NCBI GenBank assembly: GCA_016649775.1
Contig: JAENWY010000071.1
Span: forward strand, 1-9,541
Reading direction: 5' to 3'
DNA: 9,541 bases
Origin: Spirochaetaceae bacterium
GTDB lineage: Bacteria; Spirochaetota; Spirochaetia; Sphaerochaetales; Sphaerochaetaceae
This document shows, one piece after another, positions 1-6,705 of this stretch (the stretch's first letter is position 1; each line of letters opens with the position of its first letter). The position numbers were made by a program, and so were the translations under genes. Under the pieces are notes generated by a model. The model was not told the origin of the DNA, did not search any database, and saw only the letters and a program-made list of their open reading frames with translations.

Positions 1-168
1 AAAATGGAAGAAATCACTAATTGTGATAGTAAAATGAGCCATTACGTAAATATATAATTCTTATTAGAATAAGCTATCCATCAAAGTCTTTTCATATTTT
101 GATTATTTTAATTTGGCAGAACTCTGGTCAGAAAAGTATCAAGAACCTAAAAACAATAAGTATTAATG

Positions 169-215
169 AAAAAAAGGTAACCCACTTGCTACCCACTGGT
201 GCTAAACGGATTACC
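169..215 (-). terminator. Rho-independent terminator after the tRNA-fMet gene
   Basis: On the minus strand GGTAATCC (215-208) pairs with GGGTTACC (183-176), an 8-bp stem with one G-U pair. It encloses a smaller hairpin (GC-ACC / GGT-AGC around 188-202) and is followed directly by a run of seven T (175-169). It lies about 80 nt downstream of the tRNA 3' end and is the obvious end of that transcript. Read on the plus strand, the same hairpin is followed by AAAA and six T (220-225), so it may also stop transcription entering from the left edge. Confidence 0.8.
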
Positions 216-296
216 AAAATTTTTTGTGTTGTATAGGTTACTGCTGACCTAGTAGCCACCTTTGTGTACTTACTAGACCTAACGACATCATTACTA

Positions 297-369
297 TAGC
301 GAGAGCAGGACTCGGACCTGCGACCTACGGGTTATGAGCCCGTCGAGATTCCAACTTCTCCATCTCGCG
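297..369 (-). tRNA. Initiator tRNA-fMet (anticodon CAT)
   Basis: A complete 73-nt cloverleaf reads on the minus strand: acceptor CGCGAGA/TCTCGCT, D-stem GAGA/TCTC with loop AGTTGGAA, anticodon stem ACGGG/CCCGT with loop CTCATAA, 5-nt variable region, T-stem GCAGG/CCTGC with loop TCCGAGT, discriminator A73. Three hallmarks identify it as the initiator rather than elongator Met or Ile2: three consecutive G-C pairs (29-31 with 39-41) next to the anticodon loop, an A11-T24 pair in the D-stem, and an unpaired first acceptor position (C1 opposite T72; E. coli has C1/A72). CCA is not encoded (TAG follows A73), so the CCA-adding enzyme must supply it. T-loop position 55 is C instead of the near-universal T, which is unusual. 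The gene has its own promoter and terminator. Confidence 0.95.
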
Positions 370-384
370 ACGATTACTTTCATG

Positions 385-413
385 AATATATAGGTATTAA
401 AGCTTAATGTCAA
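385..413 (-). promoter_or_regulatory. Sigma-70-type promoter of tRNA-fMet
   Basis: On the minus strand a perfect -35 box TTGACA (413-408) is followed by a 17-bp spacer and the -10 box TATATT (390-385). Transcription should start near 378, leaving a leader of about 9 nt for RNase P to remove before tRNA position 1 at 369. The sequence upstream of the -35 (414-480) contains A/T tracts that could act as an UP element. This is the best promoter match in the window and fits a strongly expressed stable-RNA gene. Confidence 0.85.
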
Positions 414-563
414 CAAGCAAAAAAACATATTTAGACATTTTTGCAGTGATTGTTATTAGATAGGGTGTAAATTCTTTATAAATATTTATATTTAATAAAA
501 TAATTTGTTATCTGGTAGCCAGTTAATAAAATTTAAAAATATTAAAATTTTGATTTTTTAAGT

Positions 564-595
564 AAAACAAACTGTTAAATTTAATTATTTAACAG
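564..595 (-). terminator. Terminator at the end of the nucleoside salvage operon
   Basis: A perfect 9-bp stem CTGTTAAAT/ATTTAACAG (595-587 with 580-572) with a 6-nt loop is followed on the minus strand by TTTGTTTTAC. It begins about 10 nt after the udp stop codon, where the terminator of the whole minus-strand operon is expected. The stem is AT-rich, so it may be only moderately efficient. The 414-563 stretch between it and the tRNA promoter is AT-rich and contains no feature I recognise. Confidence 0.75.
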
Positions 596-605
596 TCTAT
601 TTTGA

Positions 606-1388
606 TTATTTATTCTCTTTGTCAAATTTAATTAGATTTCTAAGACCTTCAACTGCTACTTTAATAGCACCTTCTGTATCATGCAGAATAGGATTTTCCA
701 TTCCTAGCTTTTCTCTTTCTTGGTTACCAACGACAAAGAAGTTAGAGCCACATCTAACATGAAGCTTTGATGCAACAACAAATAGTGCAGCACTTTCCAT
801 TTCTGAAGCCTTTACACCTAGTTTTTTCCAAGCTTCCCATTTATTAATTAATTCATAACTAACGGGCATTAGCTCAGGTGAGTGTTGTCCATAAAAACTA
901 TCCTTACATTGTACAATACCTGTGTGTGATTTAAACCCTAAGCTTTTAGAAGCTTCTCTTAATGCTGTGATAACTTCATAGTCTGCTACAGCAGGAAATT
1001 CAATTGGAGCATATTCTCTAGAAGTACCTTCCATTCTGATAGCACCGGTTGCAATAACAATATCACCGCCCTTAACCTCTAAATCAATACCACCACAAGT
1101 GCCCATTCGAATAAAAGTATCTGCACCGCATTGTACTAATTCTTCCATAGCTATTGAGGCAGAGGGGCCGCCAATACCTGTACTAGTAACTGAAACTTTT
1201 ACGCCATCTAATGTGCCAGTATAAGTTACGAATTCTCTGTTATCTGCAACAAATTTTGGATTTTCAAAATATGAGGCAATTTTTTCACATCTTTTAGGAT
1301 CACCAGGTAATATGACGTATTTTCCTACATCACCTTTTTTAATGTGTAAATGATATTGAACACCAGTTCCATTCATGTAATCTGACAT
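606..1388 (-). CDS. udp: Uridine phosphorylase (NP-I family)
   Basis: Cytoplasmic enzyme that cleaves uridine (and probably related pyrimidine nucleosides) with phosphate to the base and ribose-1-phosphate. The 260-aa product has the length and layout of NP-I family phosphorylases: phosphate-loop GDP at 29-31, Arg51 in NREF, STGIGGPS at 69-76, RMGTCGG at 94-100, a pyrimidine-type KDSFYGQ segment at 162-168, and the ribose-binding EMES at 196-199. These align well with E. coli Udp. Two arginines that contact uracil in E. coli Udp (Arg168, Arg223) are not matched in a simple alignment, so substrate range is less certain than the family call. The ATG start has AGGAGA 5 nt upstream. It is the last gene of the operon, 91 nt after rbsK, and a terminator follows its stop. 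That gap has an A/T-rich stretch in which a weak internal promoter cannot be excluded. Confidence 0.92.
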   Translation of the reverse strand: MSDYMNGTGVQYHLHIKKGDVGKYVILPGDPKRCEKIASYFENPKFVADNREFVTYTGTLDGVKVSVTSTGIGGPSASIAMEELVQCGADTFIRMGTCGGIDLEVKGGDIVIATGAIRMEGTSREYAPIEFPAVADYEVITALREASKSLGFKSHTGIVQCKDSFYGQHSPELMPVSYELINKWEAWKKLGVKASEMESAALFVVASKLHVRCGSNFFVVGNQEREKLGMENPILHDTEGAIKVAVEGLRNLIKFDKENK

Positions 1389-1479
1389 AAAAATCTCCTA
1401 TTGTAAATATTTTTTAAAAGTGAAGAAAAAATCTATGAATAACTTTTTCTTTATATATTATTGTTTCCAAAATTCTAAC

Positions 1480-2391
1480 TTATTTCCTAATTGGTTTTAA
1501 TTTAGCTTCTCTAACCTCATTAATTGTAGGAATAGAAATAGCTGCACCTTTTTTAGATACTGCTAATGATGAGGCAATAGAGGCTAATCTTAAAGCTTCT
1601 TCTATTTTAATACCATTTGATAAGCTACTTATAAAATAACCACTAAATGTATCACCTGCGGCTGTTGTATCGACAACAGGAACATCATATATTCCATGAG
1701 AATAAGTAACTTGTTTGTCAAAATAAATAACACCATCTTTGCCAAGAGTTAGAACAAATTTTGAGAAGGGAAACTTATTTTTCAAAGTCATAATTAAATC
1801 TTTAGTTTCTAAATTCTCACACTCACACATATCCGTTGCCTCAATTTCATTTAATATAAAGTAGTCTATATAATTAAGATTTATTGAGTTGATAACTTCA
1901 TTAAAAGGAGATGGATTTAAAAAGATAACCATTTTCTTCTTATGAGCTTTTTCAATAATTAGGGATAAGTTATTAATTTCGTTTTGTACTACAAGATAAT
2001 CACCTTCCTTGAAAGATGATAAAACTTCATCAATAAATGGCTCATCTTGCATACTATTAGCACCACTAAATAAGATAATACAATTATTACCTTTTTCATT
2101 AACTTGGATAATAGCATGTCCACTAGCCCCTTCTAATTCTCTTACAAAGTCTACTTTAACCCCATTGCTTTTTAGGATATCTTTTAGAAAAATACCATCA
2201 GCTATACCAATTCCTCCAGCATGGTAAACTTCTTTACCTCCTGCTTTTGAAAGTGCTATAGATTGATTTAATCCTTTTCCTCCTGGGAATATTTCACGTT
2301 TTGTAGAACTAATTGTTTCTCCTGCCCTTACGAAGTTATTAACTTGATAAACTACATCTATATTTAGTGATCCAAAATTTAAAATTTTCAT
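1480..2391 (-). CDS. rbsK: Ribokinase (PfkB carbohydrate kinase family)
   Basis: ATP-dependent kinase converting free ribose to ribose-5-phosphate in the cytoplasm. At 303 aa it is full length for the family (E. coli RbsK is 309). Visible motifs: N10/D12 in SLNID near the N-terminus (sugar binding), the first PfkB signature GGKGLNQS (37-44), NPSP (159-162), NEIE (181-184), TLGKDGV (215-221), and the second PfkB signature DTTAAGDTFSG (241-251) with Asp247 as the expected catalytic base. The C-terminal KKGAAISIP (280-288) matches the region near the ribokinase monovalent-cation site. It lies 28 nt downstream of the nucleoside hydrolase, which releases free ribose, so the pairing strongly supports ribose over other PfkB substrates. 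The ribosome-binding site is modest (AGGAT 9 nt before ATG). Confidence 0.9.
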   Translation of the reverse strand: MKILNFGSLNIDVVYQVNNFVRAGETISSTKREIFPGGKGLNQSIALSKAGGKEVYHAGGIGIADGIFLKDILKSNGVKVDFVRELEGASGHAIIQVNEKGNNCIILFSGANSMQDEPFIDEVLSSFKEGDYLVVQNEINNLSLIIEKAHKKKMVIFLNPSPFNEVINSINLNYIDYFILNEIEATDMCECENLETKDLIMTLKNKFPFSKFVLTLGKDGVIYFDKQVTYSHGIYDVPVVDTTAAGDTFSGYFISSLSNGIKIEEALRLASIASSLAVSKKGAAISIPTINEVREAKLKPIRK

Positions 2392-2419
2392 AAATATTTT
2401 ATCCTATTTATTGTTATAT

Positions 2420-3337
2420 TTAACTTAGGGTATCTGACAAAATGTCAAAAAATCTGTCAGCATCAATGCCTATACCCACATGTGTTTTACTATTAATATT
2501 TGGCCACAACCCTACCGTTTTACCGTATGTTAGTTCACCTTTAGTTTCAACATCGATATCACGAGATTGAAATGTAAACAGTGAAGGATCTATTAGGTAA
2601 GCAATACAACAAGGATCATGCATAGCAGGGTATTCATGTATTTCAGCCACACAGGTTTTTGTATAGGCTCTCATTCCCTCTATGAATATTTCTCTAACTC
2701 TTGTTGGATTCTCTTCTTGTTCTCTCTCAAAGCGATTAAAATTTTCTTTATTTAAAAGTACCTGATGAGTTACATCTAATCCCATCATATAAATTTCAGC
2801 TCCACTATTAAAAACAATTTTAGCAGCTTCTGGATCAGCATAAATATTAAATTCTGCACTAGGGGTTATATTCCCTTGCATGAGGGCTCCGCCCATTAAA
2901 ACAATCCTCTTAACATTATCTATTATTTTAGGTTCTTTTTTTATAACCATTGCTATATCAGTAAGAGGACCTGTTGCTACAAGATTTATTTCACCTGGGT
3001 TTTCCATAATTGTATTAATAATAAAATCAATACCATCACCCATACATTGTTTATTTCTTTTCTTTTGAAATACCGGACCATCATATCCTGTTTTTCCATG
3101 AATGCCTTCTGCGATGATTTGTTTTCGTATTAAAGGAGAACTACATCCTTTATAGACAGGAACATCTAAGTTTATTTCTTCTGTAAGTTTTAAATTGTTC
3201 TCTAGTGTGTTTTCAAGTGTTGCATTACCTGCTACAGCTACTATGCCTTCAATCTTAAGATTTTTAGCACCATTAGCCATTAATATTGCCACAGCATCAT
3301 CTTGACCTGTATCGCAATCTAATATTAAACGTTCCAT
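2420..3337 (-). CDS. Ribonucleoside hydrolase (IUNH family, RihA/RihB-like)
   Basis: Hydrolyses the N-glycosidic bond of ribonucleosides to free base and ribose in the cytoplasm, a calcium-dependent reaction. The 305-aa protein has the family's N-terminal aspartate cluster DCDTGQDDA (7-15; Asp9 the presumed general base, Asp13 and Asp14 metal ligands), IHG with His80, the segment LMGGALMQGNITPSAEFNIY (147-166), GLDVTH (186-191), and HDP at 240-242, where His240 and Asp241 fit the catalytic His and last metal ligand. It resembles E. coli RihB/RihA more than RihC, but I cannot assign pyrimidine or purine preference from sequence alone, so no symbol is given. A strong Shine-Dalgarno (GAGGA) lies about 6 nt before the ATG. 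It starts 20 nt after the broken nitroreductase and precedes rbsK, which would phosphorylate its ribose product. Confidence 0.93.
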   Translation of the reverse strand: MERLILDCDTGQDDAVAILMANGAKNLKIEGIVAVAGNATLENTLENNLKLTEEINLDVPVYKGCSSPLIRKQIIAEGIHGKTGYDGPVFQKKRNKQCMGDGIDFIINTIMENPGEINLVATGPLTDIAMVIKKEPKIIDNVKRIVLMGGALMQGNITPSAEFNIYADPEAAKIVFNSGAEIYMMGLDVTHQVLLNKENFNRFEREQEENPTRVREIFIEGMRAYTKTCVAEIHEYPAMHDPCCIAYLIDPSLFTFQSRDIDVETKGELTYGKTVGLWPNINSKTHVGIGIDADRFFDILSDTLS

Positions 3338-3357
3338 TTTATTCCTCAGTATTTATT

Positions 3358-3967
3358 TTAGTAATAGAATGTGCTAATTTCATTAATAGCCATTCTTATT
3401 TTTTCTCTGATTGGTTCATCTCTGTAACCAAATGTAATAATTATACCAACAGTATTTTTATCTTTATCTAAGCCTAGTACATCGAGAACTTTTTCATTAT
3501 TAAAGCCTTCAATAGCACAGCTTTGTACATCTTTTTCAACTGCTGCATTCATCATATTTGAACATACTAGATATGTTTGAGCTTTCAGCCAATTCTCTAT
3601 ACTTGCATTGGCTTTTAAATATTCATAATATCCTCGGTAATCATCTAGAAACTCATTCAAAGAGCCCGGAAATCTCTTTCCACGTTGCTGTACTAATGGG
3701 TCTTCACAACTCATAGAGGTCTTTGGAATACAAATACATATTGAAAAAACAGAGGTATTCATACTCTCTTGTTTGAAACAAGCTTCATATAAAGATTCCT
3801 TTTTATCTTTTCCAACAACTACATGAAAAGACCAAGCTTCGAATCCGAAGCTTGATGGAGTTAAATCTACCACATTCTAAAATGTAATCAATAATTTATT
3901 TATCAACTTCTTTATCTTTATATTTTTTACAAGCAAATCTTGAAGTCATTAATTCTTTAAATTCCAC
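3358..3967 (-). pseudogene. Nitroreductase (NfsB/RdxA-like), broken by a stop and a frameshift
   Basis: Remnant of an FMN-dependent nitroreductase. The original start is probably GTG at 3967: GAGG sits 9 nt upstream and the start overlaps the last 11 bp of deoD. From there the frame reads a typical N-terminus (MEFKELMTSRFACKKYKDKE, then VDK), hits TAA at 3898-3896, continues in the same frame as IIDYILECGR, and then needs a shift of one base at the T run 3865-3863 to enter LTPSSFGFEAWSF. The remaining 168 codons stay open to 3358 and carry the family's PSS..W block and the C-terminal SCAIEGFNNEKV segment. Repaired, the protein would be about 202 aa, a normal length. The 171-codon frame opening at GTG 3873 lacks a Shine-Dalgarno and the N-terminal FMN-binding arm, so it is unlikely to give an active enzyme. 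The long intact 3' part suggests recent loss. A sequencing error would have to explain both lesions. Confidence 0.85.
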
Positions 3968-4676
3968 TTGCTACAACCTCAAGAGCACATTTAATCATTT
4001 TAGCGTTACCACTCATTCTTTCTTCATCTTTGAATGATTTTCCAGTTATACAACTATCGGTCATGGTTAAAATAGAGAGTGCGTTTTTCTTTGCTCTCAT
4101 AGCATTACAATATAGTGCATAACTTTCCATATCTTGAGCAATAGCACCCAGTTTAGCCCAGGATTTCCAGGAGTTACTACCTTGATAATAATAAGGGCTA
4201 AAGTAATCACTTGATAATACCATTCCTTCAGTATGTCGGTAGCCTAAAATATTAGCTGCATTAATTGTCTTTAATAATAACTTAGTACTGCAAACAGGAC
4301 TAAGTGTACCCTTTAAATCATATTGAACTGCCCACGCAGAATCTGTTGAAGCCGTTAAGGCCATAACTAAATCACCAACTTCTAAGTCAGGAGAATATCC
4401 ACCACAGGTACCTATTCTAATAATGTTATCTACATCATAAATGTCAAATAATTCCCAAGAATAGATTCCTATTGATGGGCCTCCCATTCCAGAGGCCATC
4501 ACGCTAACAGGGACATTTTTATATGTACCTGTATAGCAGGGAATACCTCTAACGGATGAAACTAATTTAGAATTGTCCAAAAAATTATCAGCAACATATT
4601 TTGCTCTGTTCGGATCTCCCGGCATTAGAACAGTTTTTGCTATATCATTTAGTTTTGCACTGTTATGAGGTGTCAT
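3957..4676 (-). CDS. deoD: Purine nucleoside phosphorylase, DeoD type
   Basis: Hexameric-type (NP-I) phosphorylase that splits purine (deoxy)ribonucleosides with phosphate to purine base and (deoxy)ribose-1-phosphate. The 239-aa protein opens with MTPHNSA, like E. coli DeoD, with His4. Other matches are GDP (20-22) and Arg24, Arg43, GMGGPS (63-68), RIGTCGG (87-93), SSDYF (155-159), the ribose-binding DMES (182-185; E. coli has EMEA, so one Glu is Asp here), and the pair Asp207/Arg220 corresponding to E. coli Asp204/Arg217 that protonate the purine. I chose ATG at 4676: GGAG lies 7 nt upstream and the start overlaps the nupQ stop as TGATG. A TTG one codon earlier (4679) is also open but too close to the Shine-Dalgarno. 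Its 3' end overlaps the start of the broken nitroreductase gene. Confidence 0.95.
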   Translation of the reverse strand: MTPHNSAKLNDIAKTVLMPGDPNRAKYVADNFLDNSKLVSSVRGIPCYTGTYKNVPVSVMASGMGGPSIGIYSWELFDIYDVDNIIRIGTCGGYSPDLEVGDLVMALTASTDSAWAVQYDLKGTLSPVCSTKLLLKTINAANILGYRHTEGMVLSSDYFSPYYYQGSNSWKSWAKLGAIAQDMESYALYCNAMRAKKNALSILTMTDSCITGKSFKDEERMSGNAKMIKCALEVVASGI

Positions 4677-5581
4677 CAAGATGCTCCTTTTTCGTAAGGA
4701 ATACCATTAGCTTGAGGTGCATAATCTTTACCACTGGTAAGAATTAATGCAATTAAAGTTACAGCATAAGGTAGTATATTGAAGTATTCTGATGGTAGAG
4801 ATGAAAGCACTGGAATATTATTTGCAATAACGGCCATAGCTTGAGCACCACCAAATAAGATAGCTGCAAGAGTAACACCAATAGGTGTCCATCTACCAAA
4901 GGAAACTGCGGCTAAGGCAATAAAACCACGACCACCAATTGTTCCCGATGTGTATTGAATTGTTTGAGTTAATACGATACATCCACCAGCTAAACCGGCA
5001 AGCGCACCAGATATCATAACGCCTGAGTATCTAATAAATCTAACATTGATACCAACAGAGTCTGCAGCAGCTGGGTGTTCACCACAAGCTCTAAGGTGCA
5101 TACCAAAAGCGGTTTTGTACATTACAAACCAGGCTATGATTACAACAATAACTGCAATATAAGCTGTTGGATATAATCCTAATTTATCTGTCAACATACC
5201 AATTTTATATTCTCTTGTTCTATCAGCATTAAATAAAATTTGTGCAACGAAAATTGTAAGTCCATCCGCTAAGATGTTAATTCCAGTACCACTTATTGTT
5301 TGATCAGCTTTTAAATCAATTGAAGCAAAAGCGTGAATTAAAGAAAATAACAAGCCAACAGCTAAGCCCACAATAAGGGCAATAACTAGGGAATATCTAC
5401 CATAACCTGCGGCTTCCATTAAATAGTGAGTACTAGCAGCAGAACATGCTCCTAAACCCATTAAACCTTCAAGTGCGATGTTAACTACACCAGAACGCTC
5501 TGTAAACATACCGCCAATAGCAGCAATAAGAATAGGTGCAACAATCATTAAAATTGTAGGGATTTGTGTTAATATATTCAT
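4676..5581 (-). CDS. nupQ: Nucleoside ABC transporter permease (NupQ/BmpD type)
   Basis: Second inner-membrane permease of the nucleoside ABC importer (BPD_transp_2 family). The 301-aa protein is a chain of hydrophobic segments with the family hallmark NIALEGLMGLGA (34-45), a cytoplasmic HLRACGEHPAAADSVGIN loop that couples to the ATPase, and a C-terminal GGRGFIALAAVSFGRWTPIG block typical of NupQ/YufQ-like permeases. It pairs with the longer permease immediately upstream. The two genes overlap by one base (TAATG). An AGGAGG lies 13 nt upstream of the ATG inside nupP, rather far, so initiation probably relies on coupling to nupP termination. Its TGA stop overlaps the deoD start. The symbol follows Bacillus subtilis nupNOPQ by family resemblance; the equivalent Treponema pallidum system is called Pnr. 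Confidence 0.93.
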   Translation of the reverse strand: MNILTQIPTILMIVAPILIAAIGGMFTERSGVVNIALEGLMGLGACSAASTHYLMEAAGYGRYSLVIALIVGLAVGLLFSLIHAFASIDLKADQTISGTGINILADGLTIFVAQILFNADRTREYKIGMLTDKLGLYPTAYIAVIVVIIAWFVMYKTAFGMHLRACGEHPAAADSVGINVRFIRYSGVMISGALAGLAGGCIVLTQTIQYTSGTIGGRGFIALAAVSFGRWTPIGVTLAAILFGGAQAMAVIANNIPVLSSLPSEYFNILPYAVTLIALILTSGKDYAPQANGIPYEKGAS

Positions 5582-6705
5582 TATTTGCTCAAAGCCTCCT
5601 TTCTTAATTTCTTTGTATTTCTACGTTGTTTTATAATTTCAAGTCCAGATCTTAGAGAAATAAATACAACAATTAAACCTTGAATAATTAATGTAATTTC
5701 TTTAGGAATATTTCTTGATTGCATTAATGATTGACTCTGTTTTAAAATACCAAATAAGATACCAGCAAGAAGGTTACCAATAGCAGTGTTGTTTCCAACA
5801 AGTGATACAGCGATACCCATGAAACCATAGTTATCCATACCTGTTATAATTCTTCCTTTAGGGAAGGCTCCACCAAGTAGAACAATAGCACCCGCCATAC
5901 CCGCAAAAGCACCAGCTATTAACATACTAGTTGTAATTGATTTTACAGTTGAAATACCACTACATTTTGAAGCATTCTTGTTAAATCCAGTAGCTCTCAT
6001 CGCAAAGCCGAGTTTAGTTTTGTTAATTACAAAGTAATAAACAGCTACTGCAATAATTACAAAAAAAACACCAACATTTAAATTTGAAGTTGGAATTAAG
6101 AATTTTGTTAATTTTGAAAATGCAGGAAGTGTTGCTGTATTATACGTTGTAGCACCAGGTAGTTGGAAAGAAATTAAACGGCTTGAATATAGAGCAATGT
6201 AGTTTAGCATAATTGTAGCAACAACTTCACTAACATTATATTTTGCCTTTAATATACCAACGATACCACCCCAAAGAGAACCAGCAATAAGTGCAGCTAT
6301 AATACAGAAGACCCATAAACCTGGAAATGGAGTTACAAGTAGTGCAACTGATTGAGCTGCAGTCATACCCATAATATATTGACCTTCAGCACCAATATTG
6401 AATAAACCAACTCTAGCGGGAAGACCCATTGCAAGACCACATAATATATATGGCATTGAATATGCAAAAGTTTCACCTATGTATCTGAAGTTCCATGTCC
6501 CATTATTTCTTGCCATACCAAACATGGAATCAAAAATTGAACTGAACATATCTGCAGGGTTTTTGCCAACTATAGCAATTAATAAAGTACCTACAATAAA
6601 ACCTAAAATAACAACCAATATTGAGATCATTACATCACTATCGAGTAATCGATCAAAAAAGGATTTTTTTTCTGCAGTATTATCCTTCAATTTTTTCTCC
6701 TTCAT
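5581..6705 (-). CDS. nupP: Nucleoside ABC transporter permease (NupP/BmpC type)
   Basis: First inner-membrane permease of the nucleoside importer, BPD_transp_2 family, about 374 aa. A lysine-rich cytoplasmic N-terminus precedes the first membrane helix (about 26-47). The family motif GLFNIGAEGQYIMG lies near 100-113, and the coupling-loop sequence FAMRATGFNKNASKCSGI follows in the C-terminal half. The tail is again basic. The start is ambiguous: ATG at 6705 (used here) has no clear Shine-Dalgarno, GTG at 6714 would add three residues, and TTG at 6690 has GAAGGAG 6 nt upstream and is best supported by ribosome-binding signals. All three overlap the 3' end of nupO (by 35, 26 or 11 bp), so coupled translation is likely. 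The start choice does not affect the membrane domain. Confidence 0.92.
   Translation of the reverse strand: MKEKKLKDNTAEKKSFFDRLLDSDVMISILVVILGFIVGTLLIAIVGKNPADMFSSIFDSMFGMARNNGTWNFRYIGETFAYSMPYILCGLAMGLPARVGLFNIGAEGQYIMGMTAAQSVALLVTPFPGLWVFCIIAALIAGSLWGGIVGILKAKYNVSEVVATIMLNYIALYSSRLISFQLPGATTYNTATLPAFSKLTKFLIPTSNLNVGVFFVIIAVAVYYFVINKTKLGFAMRATGFNKNASKCSGISTVKSITTSMLIAGAFAGMAGAIVLLGGAFPKGRIITGMDNYGFMGIAVSLVGNNTAIGNLLAGILFGILKQSQSLMQSRNIPKEITLIIQGLIVVFISLRSGLEIIKQRRNTKKLRKEALSK

Noticed and set aside
1..57. Open plus-strand frame from the left edge ending in TAA (17 codons from an ATG at base 4), possibly the C-terminus of a gene entering the window.
   Set aside because: Too short to recognise, and the facing minus-strand frame is also open to the edge (14 codons from an ATG at 42). 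Neither has a ribosome-binding site in view.
60..73. Short inverted repeat CTTATT-AG-AATAAG just after the possible plus-strand stop codon.
   Set aside because: Only A/T-rich 6-bp arms, a 2-nt loop and no T run. Expected by chance in such AT-rich DNA.
1389..1479. Possible terminator or promoter in the 91-nt gap between rbsK and udp (AGAAAAA/TTTTTCT arms; TATAAA with a TTAGAA 17 bp upstream).
   Set aside because: The arms are almost pure A/T with a long loop, and the -35 match is only about 3 of 6. Not strong enough to list, though a weak internal promoter is possible.
2009..2227. Plus-strand open frames opposite the operon genes (also at 2880-3068, 3286-3471, 6398-6718, 6621-6860, 7279-7470, 7485-7754, 8545-8745).
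   Set aside because: They lie on the strand opposite well-supported genes, give low-complexity hydrophobic or Ser/Leu-rich products and have no recognisable domains.
3358..3873. Treating the 171-codon frame from GTG 3873 as an intact small nitroreductase.
   Set aside because: No Shine-Dalgarno precedes that GTG, and the missing N-terminal arm is found just upstream in broken form, so pseudogene is the better call.
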